From an uncultured Spirochaetaceae bacterium (GTDB lineage Bacteria > Spirochaetota > Spirochaetia > Treponematales > Treponemataceae), in NCBI GenBank assembly GCA_902789325.1, contig CADANN010000008.1, positions 1 through 59,313 on the forward strand: a stretch of DNA of 59,313 nucleotides, written 5' to 3'. Both the position numbers and the translations under genes were made by a program. The stretch's first letter is position 1. Every line of letters begins with the position of its first letter. The notes below the pieces were generated by a model. The model was not told the DNA's origin. It was given only the letters and a program-made list of their open reading frames with translations, and did no database searches. Positions 7,778 through 16,779 of the stretch are shown here, one piece after another.

Positions 7778-8497
7778 ATGAACAGTACACCTTACATTTA
7801 TATAATCGAAGACGAAGAATCAATTTCTAAGCTCATTTCCCTTTATCTCACAAAAGAAAAGATGGATTCAAAGGCATTTTTCAATGCAGAAGACGCACTC
7901 AAAGAACTTAAGGACGGCAAACAGCCTAATCTTATTATCCTTGATTTGAATCTTCCTGGCATGAGCGGTTTTGATTTTCTTGAAGAACTCAAAAAAATTT
8001 ATAACAAAGATATTCCTTCAGTTATGATTCTTTCGGCTCGCGATTCTGATGAGGATATCATTAAAGGGCTTGGCTTTGGAGCAGATGAGTTTGTAACAAA
8101 ACCATTTTCACCAGGTGTACTGATGGCCCGCATAAAGGCAAATCTTCGCCGTCAGAGTTTTGCACTCGAAAAAATGGAAGATTATATTCAGTTCGGGAAC
8201 TACACTCTCCTTCTTGGAAGTTGCGTACTTAAAAAGAATGGGCAGAAAATTTCTCTTTCTTCAAAAGAATATGAAGTTCTTGAATTCCTTGTAAAAAATG
8301 CCGGACAAGTTATATCTCCAGAAAGAATTTATCAGAATGTATGGAAAGTAGAATACGGTGACATCACTGCTGTTGCTGTTTACATCCAGCGTTTACGAAA
8401 AAAAATCGAAGATAATCCTTCTGATTGCAAATACATAAAGACAGATTTTGGAAAAGGCTATATATTTTCAGATGATGCGGTAACGCATAAAATCTAA
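7778..8497 (+). CDS. OmpR/PhoB-family response regulator
   Basis: A 239-residue two-domain regulator. The receiver domain (about 5-122) has acidic residues in IIEDEES, the phosphoacceptor Asp56 in LIILDLNLPGMSG, a conserved Ser in MILSARD and Lys108 in FVTKPFSP. The C-terminal winged helix (about 140-232) shows SSKEYEVLEFLVKNAGQVISPERIY, VAVYIQRLRKKIEDNP and the wing YIKTDFGKGYIF. It is two bases upstream of its cognate kinase and divergent from the flagellar operon. The target genes are unknown. Confidence 0.93.
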   Translation: MNSTPYIYIIEDEESISKLISLYLTKEKMDSKAFFNAEDALKELKDGKQPNLIILDLNLPGMSGFDFLEELKKIYNKDIPSVMILSARDSDEDIIKGLGFGADEFVTKPFSPGVLMARIKANLRRQSFALEKMEDYIQFGNYTLLLGSCVLKKNGQKISLSSKEYEVLEFLVKNAGQVISPERIYQNVWKVEYGDITAVAVYIQRLRKKIEDNPSDCKYIKTDFGKGYIFSDDAVTHKI

Positions 8498-8499
8498 AC

Positions 8500-9879
8500 A
8501 TGAAAATAAAACAGCAGTTTACAATTCTTTCGATTATTATTGTCTCTATTCCTATTCTCTGCTCTATCTTTGTTATTATTCATACTTACATTCATTCTCC
8601 AAACAGATACCTTATAAAAGGTTCTGCTAAAATTGAAAGAGCAGATTTTGCAGCGCTTTCACAAAAAGACCTGGAACTTCTTGAGCGCTCGTTAAAGATG
8701 CTGCCTGAAGATGTAGAAGCAGTTTTGTGCCGTACAACAGACAGAAAAATCATCTACTCTACTATACCAGATATAGAAGTTGGTACATACATGGAAAGAA
8801 ATGAACTCTGGAATTATGCAACCGAAACCTCTGATAAATATTTTTATCAGTTTTCAAGATTACAAATCTTAGATTCAAACATTTTTCTTGTTACACGACT
8901 TTCAAGACAAAAAATTTATTCTACACCGCAAACAAGTATTTATCTTAGAATACTTCTTTTGATTATTATAATTGCAGTAATAAGCCTTCATCTTATTACA
9001 ATAATTGCAAAATCAATCTTTCATGGATTAAACAATATACAGTCATCAAGTTCGAGGCTGGCAGAAGGCAAACTTGATTCACCAATTATTACTAACCCCT
9101 GCACAAAAAATCAGAATGAATTTATCTGCATCTTAAACAGTCTCGAAACCATGCGTTGCGAACTTGTAGAAATGCAGGAACGCAAAAATCATTTTATTAT
9201 GGGTATAAGCCACGATCTTAGAACTCCAGTTGCAGTAATAAAAGGCTACTCAGAAGCAATTCAAGATGATGTAATTACCGAAAAAGAAGAAATCAAAAAA
9301 TCAATTGAACTTATAGAACAAAAAGCAACTCAGCTGGAAAGCATGATTGATACGCTTATTAACTTTATGAAGTTAAATATAAAAGAGATAAAAGAAAACC
9401 TCATCAACGATTCTATAACAAAAATTATTAATGACTTTGGTAAATACGCACAGGTGACCGGTACACTCTTTAAGCGTAATGTCACAGTTAACATTTCCAT
9501 CAATGAAGATATTCAGGTTCCGCTCAACATACAACTTGTACAACGCTCTTTTGAAAACATTTTCAGTAATGCAATCAGATATACAAAAGAAAATGATTCA
9601 ATTGATATTTCTGCATATACTAAAAAATCAAACAACAAAAACACATTGTTCCTTAAGATCAAAGATACCGGCTGCGGAATTGATAAAAAAGACCTGGATT
9701 ATATTTTTGATCTTTTTTACAGAGGAACAACTTCTCGTCAGGAAGAAGGAATGGGAATTGGTCTTGCCGTAGTAAAAAATATTATGGACACCCATGGCTG
9801 GAAAATTTCAGTAGAATCTCAAAAAGGGCACGGTACCTGCTTTACAATTAAAATACCTTACACTCCTGCTTCAGCATAA
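8500..9879 (+). CDS. Membrane sensor histidine kinase
   Basis: A 459-residue kinase. TM1 at about 6-28, an extracytoplasmic sensor of about 120 residues with no recognised fold, TM2 at about 148-173, then HAMP. The H-box is GISHDLRTPVAVIKGYSEAI (His at about 238) and the ATPase domain shows the N-box FSNAIRYTKEND, G1 DTGCGID and G2 GMGIGLAVVKNIMDTHGW. It partners the preceding response regulator. Its 3' end overlaps the convergent hemW by 9 bases. The signal sensed cannot be read from the sequence. Confidence 0.93.
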   Translation: MKIKQQFTILSIIIVSIPILCSIFVIIHTYIHSPNRYLIKGSAKIERADFAALSQKDLELLERSLKMLPEDVEAVLCRTTDRKIIYSTIPDIEVGTYMERNELWNYATETSDKYFYQFSRLQILDSNIFLVTRLSRQKIYSTPQTSIYLRILLLIIIIAVISLHLITIIAKSIFHGLNNIQSSSSRLAEGKLDSPIITNPCTKNQNEFICILNSLETMRCELVEMQERKNHFIMGISHDLRTPVAVIKGYSEAIQDDVITEKEEIKKSIELIEQKATQLESMIDTLINFMKLNIKEIKENLINDSITKIINDFGKYAQVTGTLFKRNVTVNISINEDIQVPLNIQLVQRSFENIFSNAIRYTKENDSIDISAYTKKSNNKNTLFLKIKDTGCGIDKKDLDYIFDLFYRGTTSRQEEGMGIGLAVVKNIMDTHGWKISVESQKGHGTCFTIKIPYTPASA

Positions 9880-11085
9880 TTCTTCAAGAAATCTGTTTAG
9901 AAAAAGCATACCTTCCCGGCTCATACAATACTGCACATCCCCAGCACCAGTTTCCGATAAGCGTTTTTCACAAAGTCCTTTTTGCTCCCAGAAATTAAAC
10001 AAGGATACAAACTTTTCAGGCAGTACTTTGCCAAACACCTTTTCATATTCAGAAGAATTAAATCCCCGGATTTTACGCAGCCCCATCATAAAAAATTCAA
10101 ACTCAGAAGTTTCCAAATCTATTGTCTCTTGATTCTGAACTTTCTGTAATTTTTCATAATCTGTCAGTGATGGCTTATCCCAAAATTCAATATAATCACT
10201 TATATTTTGCGTATTAGTCCAGCGCAGCCCTTCACCATTTTCATTATAAACAGTTCCAGTTCCTCCACTACCACAGCCAAGATAATCTGCATGAGTCCAG
10301 TATGCAAGATTATGAAGACACTCCTTTCCTTCACGACAGAAGTTTGAAACTTCATACCATTTATATCCGTGAGCTTCCAGAAAATCCCTGCCACACAGCC
10401 AGAGATTATCAGCCTTATCAAAATCATATTTTAAGGCACCAGAATTTAACTGCTTTCCAAATGCCGTTTCATCTTCAATAGTTAGAGAATACAAAGATAT
10501 ATGAGATGGATTAATTTCAGAAACTTCATTCAGCGAAGCAAACAATGTTTTTTCATCATCACCAGGAAGTCCGGAAATCAAATCTACAGAAACATCCCCC
10601 TTCCAGTTTTCATGCAGTAACTTGAGCGCATTTCTGTTTGTACTGAGATCAGCACGGCGGCAAGCCTTCTTTAATGCAGCATCATTCATAGTCTGAATGC
10701 CGCAGGAAATACGATTTACACCACATTCTTCAAGTGCCTCAAGCAAATCTTTTGTAACATCATCTGGATTAACTTCAACAGTTATCTCGCATTGAGTAGA
10801 GAGTTTAACAGTAGATTTTATTGTATTAAATATTTTTTCAAACTGATTTTTTGTAAGTAAACTCGGGGTACCGCCACCGATATAGATTGTTTTTAATTCT
10901 TTAACTTGATTCTGCTTAATCCGAAATTTAATTTCATTACAGAGAGAAGAAACGTAATTATCAGGTACAAACGAATTATCCCCCGCCTTACTATTTCCTT
11001 GCGGCTTACTGAAAAAATCACAATAAGCACACTTTGAAATACAAAAGGGAATGTGAATATAAAGGGAAGACTGTCCGTTCATCAA
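9871..11085 (-). CDS. hemW: Radical SAM haem chaperone HemW-like protein
   Basis: A 404-residue radical SAM protein opening SLYIHIPFCISKCAYCDFFS: the CxxxCxYC iron-sulfur motif followed by Phe marks the HemW branch rather than true HemN. It also has the SAM-binding IYIGGGTPSLL, VEVNPDDVTKDLL and DLISGLPGD motifs and a C-terminal HemN_C-like region. HemW inserts haem into target proteins, although in treponemes with little haem metabolism the role is uncertain. The ATG pair at 11085/11082 leaves the start ambiguous by one codon. It lies 9 bases downstream of the signal peptidase gene. Confidence 0.88.
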   Translation of the reverse strand: MMNGQSSLYIHIPFCISKCAYCDFFSKPQGNSKAGDNSFVPDNYVSSLCNEIKFRIKQNQVKELKTIYIGGGTPSLLTKNQFEKIFNTIKSTVKLSTQCEITVEVNPDDVTKDLLEALEECGVNRISCGIQTMNDAALKKACRRADLSTNRNALKLLHENWKGDVSVDLISGLPGDDEKTLFASLNEVSEINPSHISLYSLTIEDETAFGKQLNSGALKYDFDKADNLWLCGRDFLEAHGYKWYEVSNFCREGKECLHNLAYWTHADYLGCGSGGTGTVYNENGEGLRWTNTQNISDYIEFWDKPSLTDYEKLQKVQNQETIDLETSEFEFFMMGLRKIRGFNSSEYEKVFGKVLPEKFVSLFNFWEQKGLCEKRLSETGAGDVQYCMSREGMLFLNRFLEELC

Positions 11086-11094
11086 CCTTATACT

Positions 11095-11793
11095 TTACAA
11101 AAGCTTAAAATTACGAAATGGAAAATAACACATTATAACTTTTGCCGTAATTTCATCTTTTTTAACAGCACCCCAAAGTCTTGAATCATCAGAAGATTTT
11201 CTGTTATCAGCAAGAACAAAATATTCATTATATCCAAGTGTTATTTCATCAAATGAACCTTTTACACCAATTTCTGTATCCCAGTCTGCAGGAGGAACAT
11301 AAAAAGTTACATTATATGGCTCTTTAACAATCTCAAACTCTGTAAGAAAGTGACGTTCTCCTGCCGGTTTGATATACAAAACATAGTCACGCATATAAAT
11401 TGTATCACCAGGCATACCTACTACACGTCTGATGTGAGATTTAGAAGAAGGAACTTCATTGTGTTCAAATAATGAAATCTGCTGGGCAGTAAAAAAACGA
11501 ACAAGACGGTCTACCTGTGAAATAAAGAAATTCTTTTTTCTGGAATATCTGGAATCAAGCAGAACAACATCACCACGCTCGTAATTTCCAGCAACTGGAG
11601 AAACCATTACAACAGATTTTTCAGGAACATCAGGAATCATAGAAACTGAATTCTGACGAACAGGATATATAAGGAAAGTAATTACAAGATTAATAAAGAT
11701 ATAGAGGCAGATAAAAAATAAAATAACAAAACCTGTTCTTCTACGGCGTTCCTTTTTTATCTGATACGAAAAAATTTCACCATTATGTTTCAA
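11095..11793 (-). CDS. lepB: Signal peptidase I (S26 family) with atypical catalytic site
   Basis: A 232-residue membrane protease with a basic N-terminus, one membrane helix at about 20-43, the serine box QNSVSMIPDV (nucleophile Ser51) and the box E variant LADNRKSSDDSRLWGAV. In the box D motif the sequence is HIRRVVGMPGD: the residue aligned with the general-base lysine (E. coli Lys145 in IKRAVGLPGD) is Arg122. The start is TTG at 11793, preceded by GAGGGTGG at good spacing. It may be a divergent paralogue with changed or lost activity, or use another base. A second canonical signal peptidase elsewhere in the genome would be expected. Family identity is firm; activity is uncertain. Confidence 0.85.
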   Translation of the reverse strand: MKHNGEIFSYQIKKERRRRTGFVILFFICLYIFINLVITFLIYPVRQNSVSMIPDVPEKSVVMVSPVAGNYERGDVVLLDSRYSRKKNFFISQVDRLVRFFTAQQISLFEHNEVPSSKSHIRRVVGMPGDTIYMRDYVLYIKPAGERHFLTEFEIVKEPYNVTFYVPPADWDTEIGVKGSFDEITLGYNEYFVLADNRKSSDDSRLWGAVKKDEITAKVIMCYFPFRNFKLL

Positions 11794-11981
11794 AATTCCA
11801 CCCTCATTTTGTATTTATATTATAAATTATCAAAAATAATAGAATCTTACAAGTTATAAAGAACTCTTATAAAAAATCTGAACTGCTCTCGTTGCGGTCA
11901 ATCAATATGTTCTGTAACTATTATTACTTTAATTTTTTTGATAGTTGAAAGCAATATTCATATACTTTATAATAAAAGGAT
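11794..11981. other. Divergent spacer between lepB and smpB
   Basis: A 188-base AT-rich intergenic region with the smpB promoter at its right end. TATAAT-like boxes facing left near 11818-11825 could serve lepB, but no convincing -35 was found. No RNA gene or hairpin of note is seen. Confidence 0.45.
11945..11973 (+). promoter_or_regulatory. Promoter of smpB, giving a near-leaderless mRNA
   Basis: TTGAAA (11945-11950), a 17-base spacer and a perfect TATAAT (11968-11973) lie only 8 bases before the smpB ATG. The expected transcription start is one or two bases from the start codon, so the AGGA upstream of the ATG would hardly be transcribed. Confidence 0.65.
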
Positions 11982-12443
11982 ATGGGCGACAGAAAGATTA
12001 TTGCAGAAAACAGAAAGGCCAGATTTGACTACTTTATTGAAGATACTTATGAATGCGGAATTGTTCTGCAGGGCACGGAAGTTAAATCTGTAAAGAATGG
12101 AAATATCTCATTTCCTGACGCTTTTGCAGAAATTGTAAACGGCGAGGTTTGGGTAAAAAACTTTCACATTTCTGAATATTCTTTCTCTTCAATTTTTAAT
12201 CACAATCCGGACAGGCCTAAAAAACTTCTGCTTCATGCCGAAGAAATAAAAAGGCTTACCCGCCGTGTGGAAGAAAAAGGCTGCACACTGATTCCATTGG
12301 ATTTTTACCTTAAAGACGGTCGTGTAAAAGTTACACTTGGAGTCTGTAAAGGTAAAAAAATGTACGATAAACGTGCCAGCATAAAAGACCGCGATATCCA
12401 GCGTGACATTCAGCGCGAATTCGCAGGCAAACTGAGAGGTTAA
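11982..12443 (+). CDS. smpB: SsrA-binding protein SmpB
   Basis: A 153-residue protein, MGDRKIIAENRKARFDYFIE, with GIVLQGTEVKSVKNGNISFPDAF, the KKLLLHAEEI motif and a basic C-terminal tail (KKMYDKRASIKDRDIQRDIQRE) that enters the mRNA channel. SmpB delivers tmRNA to stalled ribosomes for trans-translation. Length and motifs are canonical. The downstream gene starts one base after its stop. Confidence 0.97.
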   Translation: MGDRKIIAENRKARFDYFIEDTYECGIVLQGTEVKSVKNGNISFPDAFAEIVNGEVWVKNFHISEYSFSSIFNHNPDRPKKLLLHAEEIKRLTRRVEEKGCTLIPLDFYLKDGRVKVTLGVCKGKKMYDKRASIKDRDIQRDIQREFAGKLRG

Positions 12444-12444
12444 T

Positions 12445-13326
12445 TTGACGGATAAGAAGGATTTTTTCAAAAAATCAACTGCAATATCCATCATTCTCAT
12501 TCTTTTTTCGCTTCCTATGTTTTCACAAAGCTATAACATAGATTACTACGGTATTGTATCTACAGAAATTGATGCAAACATGTCTAAAATGACAAGTGAT
12601 CTTTATTATACACAGCTTTCAGAAATCAATAATTTTTCTATTTCTGATAAACGCACTAGTCCAAGCCTTGCGGAACGTCCTGATGCTGATTCATTCTCCA
12701 GCAGTTCACTCTCTTTCTTTACTCTCATAAACAAAGATACAAACTCTGACAAATGGATTACTACTTATTTTGTTGTAGACAAAGCGCGCAACGAAGAACA
12801 TTCAAAGAAAAAAATATACGATTCCTTCTATAAAATCCTTATGGAACCAAAGGATGTATTAAAAAACACAATTAAACAGCTTATTGAAAACGATATATCT
12901 GCAACTACAATTACTGCTTCAGCACAGGAACAGACAAGTTCAGCAAATTCTGCAATTACTTCAACTGAAGAGCTTTCAGGTACCTGGAGCGGAGAAGAAA
13001 ATATCAACAAAATTGTAATTATGCGTGGTGGGCGTGGCTTTGTAATTTTTAATAATGGCGCATCCATGAACATTACAGTAGAGCTTTCTGATTCGGGCAA
13101 CAGTAAAACTGTACTTGTAAAACAGAAAGGTAACTCTAATGCATCGTTCTATCCGGATTTAAAACGCACAGCAGCCCTTACAGCCGCAGTTTCGGCAGCC
13201 CCAATCAAATGGACTCTTAATCTTACTGATTCAAATACCTTAAAAGGAATAAAAGACACACTCCTTCCAGATGGAGATAATTATAAAGAAGGAAGTGTTA
13301 ATGTTATCTGGACAAGATTGAATTAA
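12445..13326 (+). CDS. Secreted protein of unknown function
   Basis: A 293-residue protein with a TTG start immediately after the smpB stop, preceded by GAGAGG inside smpB. The N-terminus is a signal peptide (KKSTAISIILILFSLPMFSQS), so the product is periplasmic or outer-membrane associated. Residues about 170-290 form a Ser/Thr-rich beta domain starting SGTWSGEENINKIVIMRGGRG and ending NVIWTRLN, somewhat like small lipocalin-type domains. Translational coupling with smpB is likely positional only. No family was recognised. Confidence 0.8.
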   Translation: MTDKKDFFKKSTAISIILILFSLPMFSQSYNIDYYGIVSTEIDANMSKMTSDLYYTQLSEINNFSISDKRTSPSLAERPDADSFSSSSLSFFTLINKDTNSDKWITTYFVVDKARNEEHSKKKIYDSFYKILMEPKDVLKNTIKQLIENDISATTITASAQEQTSSANSAITSTEELSGTWSGEENINKIVIMRGGRGFVIFNNGASMNITVELSDSGNSKTVLVKQKGNSNASFYPDLKRTAALTAAVSAAPIKWTLNLTDSNTLKGIKDTLLPDGDNYKEGSVNVIWTRLN

Positions 13327-13820
13327 ACCTGAGGAAGATCGTAAACCGGAATACCAGTAACAATTGGCTTTTTATTTTTTCCAATAACAATATTTCCAGA
13401 ACTGATATCATATAAAAAGAAAATAATCAAAAACAAAAGTGCAAAGCCAAAGCCGACAATCTTACATACTTTTTCCGGAATAAACTCAGGTTCTTCATGA
13501 CGAAGCACCGTTCCTGTATCGTACAATGTTGTCTGAGCTGGTTTAAGACCTGTAATTTTTACAAGTTTTTCACCATCGCTCACATAATCAAGTTTATGAG
13601 CATAAGAGGCTATTACAGCACGATCACTTTTTAATGCGGCAAGCTCAAGAGTAAGCTCACTGTTAATATTCTGGATTTCGGAAGTCTGTTTGCTTATAAT
13701 GCGCTTCTGCTCCTCCATCTGATTATAGCAATGAATGCTGTTTTGTCCGAAAGAAACAGACAGAAGAACATAAACAAAGGTTCCTAAAAATATTGCCGCT
13801 AAATACTTCGTACGATTCAT
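13323..13820 (-). CDS. Two-TM coiled-coil membrane protein (FtsB/DivIC-like architecture)
   Basis: About 165 residues from the ATG at 13820 (a TTG at 13841 in frame would add seven). TM1 at about 5-26 is followed by a coiled coil (QMEEQKRIISKQTSEIQNINSE), a domain with YVSDGEKLVKITGL, a second membrane helix at about 120-140 and a short tail. A short N-tail, TM and coiled coil recall septum initiators such as FtsB/DivIC, but the second TM and small extra domain are unlike them. Function is unknown. The end overlaps the convergent secreted-protein gene by 4 bases. Confidence 0.7.
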   Translation of the reverse strand: MNRTKYLAAIFLGTFVYVLLSVSFGQNSIHCYNQMEEQKRIISKQTSEIQNINSELTLELAALKSDRAVIASYAHKLDYVSDGEKLVKITGLKPAQTTLYDTGTVLRHEEPEFIPEKVCKIVGFGFALLFLIIFFLYDISSGNIVIGKNKKPIVTGIPVYDLPQV

Positions 13821-13970
13821 AGATAATTTATTTATCGGCAATAATTTCTGTTTTCTGAAACGAAAAGATGTGTTATAATATTAAAAAGTTATATTAATTT
13901 TTCTCTATTATTTTAGGGTTTCCATGCCGATAATAAAAAAGAATATTAATATCCGAACGAGAGGAGCTAT

Positions 13971-16778
13971 ATGAGTAAATCTGATGACAATACAAATGAA
14001 CTTGAGAGTTATGGTGTCTGGGTCAAAAATTCAGCAGGAAACGATGAGATTCCTAATACCCCAGCAGACACATCGGATGAACTAAATCTTGATGCCGGCG
14101 GTTTGGATTTACCAGATTTCGACGACTCCGATTTTTCTGATATGTTTAAGGAAGAACCACAAAGTTCAGAAGGCAGTCTGCTCGATGACTTTGGAAATGA
14201 AGATGACACAACGCTCAGCACAGATGAGCTAGCAAATATTACAGATGGCTTTGAAGTTGAACAGGTAGAAGCACCTGCAGAAACCGATGATCTTGACCTC
14301 GGCGATTTAGATTTCACATCTGATGAGAGTACAGAGGCTGTTTCAGAAGAATCTACAGATGACATATCCATTGAAGATACAGAAGACAATTCTGAAGAAA
14401 TCAACTTTGATGATATTTCAACAGAAGAGTTTACAACTGAGGAAACACCTTCGGAAGAAGTTAGCTTTGATATAGAAGAACCTGTTACAGAAGAAACTCC
14501 TGCAGAAGAAGAAGTTTCCGTTGAATCAGAAGAAGTAAGCTTTGGTGAAGACGAAGAGATTTCTTTGGACGACTTTATGGATGAAGGCTTCTCTGATGAA
14601 TCAGTTGCAGCAGGAAATAATGGTTATGAACCTGGTGCTCAGCCAGAAATTCCTTCTTCAGATACAGAAGAACTTTCTCTCGATGACTTTATGGACGGAG
14701 GTTCCTTTGAATCTGCTCCTGTAGAAGCACAGAAAGAAGAAGAAATTATTGAAGATGAAGCTCCTCTTGATATGGATATCAGCTTTGATGATTCTGCAGA
14801 CTCAGTAGAAACAGAAGACAATATTTCACTCGACATTACAAATGATGACGATGACACTGATTATGATACAGAAGAAACAGAAAGCATAGAAACCGAAGAA
14901 GTTTCATTAGATGATTTTGGGTCAAGTTTTACAGCAGAAGAATCCCCTGCCCCATCTTCAGGCGCAGACGATATCAGCACAGAAGATGTTGATCTTTCTG
15001 ACTTTGGTATTGATGCAGATGCAGAAGAAACTCCAATTGTTCAGGACGTAGAAGAAGCAAAGAATAAAGAAAAGGTTGTTGATTATGACCTTTCTGTTGG
15101 TGATGAAAATACTGCAACCGCACCGGTTGTAAACGAAATTAAATCTGATGCTATTGAGCAGGAAGTTAAAGAAACACCTGTTGTAGAAGTTTCAGAAACT
15201 CCAGTGGCACAGGAAAACACAACTTCTGTTGACAACTCTTTGTTACAGCAGATTGTTTCTGAGCTTTCAAGTCTTAAAGATGAAATGAATAAGCTCAAAT
15301 CTAATATTGAAGAAATTAAGACTAAAGAAACAACTGTTAGCCCGGCCGCAGCAATTGCAGCTGGTGCCGCAGGAGTTGCTGTTGGAGCCGCAGTCGCAGC
15401 TGCAACAGAAGCAGATGAGATTCCAGAAGCAAAAGATGAAGGCGGATTCTTCAGTGATGATGATGGCGATGATACTATTGCCCTCTCATTCGATGAACTC
15501 GACAACATCATGAATACTGCAGACTTCTCAGAAACAGTTGAAGCTTCTGATGAAAACACAGAAACAACAGAAGAAACTGTTGCAGAAGAACCAGTAGTTG
15601 AAGAAACTGTAGAGGAACCTGCTGTTGAAGAGCCTGTAGAAGAAACTCCAGTTGAAGAAGTAGTTGTTTCTGAAGAACCAGTTATTGAAGAGACTGAAGT
15701 TGGTCTTGACGAAACATTAGATATTACAGAAGAAGATGCTCCTGCTTTTGAGGAGATTTCTACTGAAGAATCTGTTGAAGAAGTTACAGCACCTGCAGAT
15801 GATACAGTATTTGAAGAATCAATCATTACTTCTGAACCAGAAACAGTTGAAACAGAATCAATTGATAACGAAATTGAAAATGCAGTTTCAACAGAAAGCG
15901 ACACATCTCTTGATGACATTAATTTTGATGAAGAAGAATCTAAAGAAGATCTTTCTTTTGACTTCTCTGATGAAAAACTTGAAGAACCAGAAATCGACGA
16001 GTTTATTCCTGATGGAAATGACGAACTTTATGAAAATGAAGAACTTCCAGATGAAATATCAATTCCAAAAGAAGAGGATTTACTTGTTGAATCAACTTCA
16101 TCTGATTTCATGGATTCTGTAAAAGATACAACTGAAGAAACTGAAGTTGCACCAGAATTTGTTGAAGAAGATAATCTTGAAGAAGACACTTCAGATCTTC
16201 CATCAGAACTTCCAGAAGAATTCGAAACATCTGCAATTGCAGAAGATTCAGTTGAAGAAACTGTAGAAGAATCAATCGAAGAACCAGCAGTTGAAGAGAC
16301 AATTGAAGAAACAATTGTAGAATCAACAGAAGAACCTGTTATTGAAACAGAAGATGAAACATCCGAAGTAATTGATGATGATATTCCAACTGTAGATAAA
16401 CTTCTTGCAAGTGATGTAGAAGAAGAAGTTACTCCAGATGAACCTGTATTCGACGAAACTGCAGTAGAAGATACAGAAGTAGAAGAACCTGTTGAAGAGA
16501 CAACCGAAGAAGCTATTCAGTCAAATGAAGTTTCTTTTGCAGAAGTTGATAATCTTGATAATTCACTTTCTGAAAGCAATCTTGCTTATCTTGATAAACA
16601 GGATAATTCAGCATCTGATTCAGTTGCTAATGCAGACCTTAAACAGGATATCAAGTCTGTTCTTCTTTATATGGATCAGCTCCTTGAAAACCTGCCGGAA
16701 GATAAGATTATTGAGTTCGCTAAATCTGACGAATTCGTTACCTATAAGAAATTGTTCTCTGAATTAGGACTCTCTTGA
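13971..16778 (+). CDS. Giant acidic repeat protein of unknown function
   Basis: A 935-residue protein dominated by Glu, Asp, Ser, Thr and Val with no signal peptide. Recurring short motifs of the type (E)-E-(I/V/L)-S-L-D-D-F appear at about residues 200, 235 and 305 (EEISLDDFMDEGFSDES, EELSLDDFMDGGSFESA, EEVSLDDF). A predicted coiled coil at about 424-450 (LLQQIVSELSSLKDEMNKLKSN) precedes an Ala/Val-rich hydrophobic stretch at about 457-482. A long EETVEEPVVEE-type repeat follows. The last 50 residues form a non-acidic helical module (DLKQDIKSVLLYMDQLLENL, then FAKSDEFVTYKKLFSELGLS). The start is ATG with an AGGAG Shine-Dalgarno. It heads a plus-strand cluster with DUF115 proteins; a disordered scaffold is plausible but not proven. 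Confidence 0.85.
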   Translation: MSKSDDNTNELESYGVWVKNSAGNDEIPNTPADTSDELNLDAGGLDLPDFDDSDFSDMFKEEPQSSEGSLLDDFGNEDDTTLSTDELANITDGFEVEQVEAPAETDDLDLGDLDFTSDESTEAVSEESTDDISIEDTEDNSEEINFDDISTEEFTTEETPSEEVSFDIEEPVTEETPAEEEVSVESEEVSFGEDEEISLDDFMDEGFSDESVAAGNNGYEPGAQPEIPSSDTEELSLDDFMDGGSFESAPVEAQKEEEIIEDEAPLDMDISFDDSADSVETEDNISLDITNDDDDTDYDTEETESIETEEVSLDDFGSSFTAEESPAPSSGADDISTEDVDLSDFGIDADAEETPIVQDVEEAKNKEKVVDYDLSVGDENTATAPVVNEIKSDAIEQEVKETPVVEVSETPVAQENTTSVDNSLLQQIVSELSSLKDEMNKLKSNIEEIKTKETTVSPAAAIAAGAAGVAVGAAVAAATEADEIPEAKDEGGFFSDDDGDDTIALSFDELDNIMNTADFSETVEASDENTETTEETVAEEPVVEETVEEPAVEEPVEETPVEEVVVSEEPVIEETEVGLDETLDITEEDAPAFEEISTEESVEEVTAPADDTVFEESIITSEPETVETESIDNEIENAVSTESDTSLDDINFDEEESKEDLSFDFSDEKLEEPEIDEFIPDGNDELYENEELPDEISIPKEEDLLVESTSSDFMDSVKDTTEETEVAPEFVEEDNLEEDTSDLPSELPEEFETSAIAEDSVEETVEESIEEPAVEETIEETIVESTEEPVIETEDETSEVIDDDIPTVDKLLASDVEEEVTPDEPVFDETAVEDTEVEEPVEETTEEAIQSNEVSFAEVDNLDNSLSESNLAYLDKQDNSASDSVANADLKQDIKSVLLYMDQLLENLPEDKIIEFAKSDEFVTYKKLFSELGLS

Positions 16779-16779
16779 T

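Noticed and set aside
15083..15919. Long Ser/Thr/Val-rich reading frame antisense to the acidic protein gene
   Set aside because: It is the mirror of the GAA/ACA-rich codons on the plus strand, has no Shine-Dalgarno and its composition is an artefact of the repeat.
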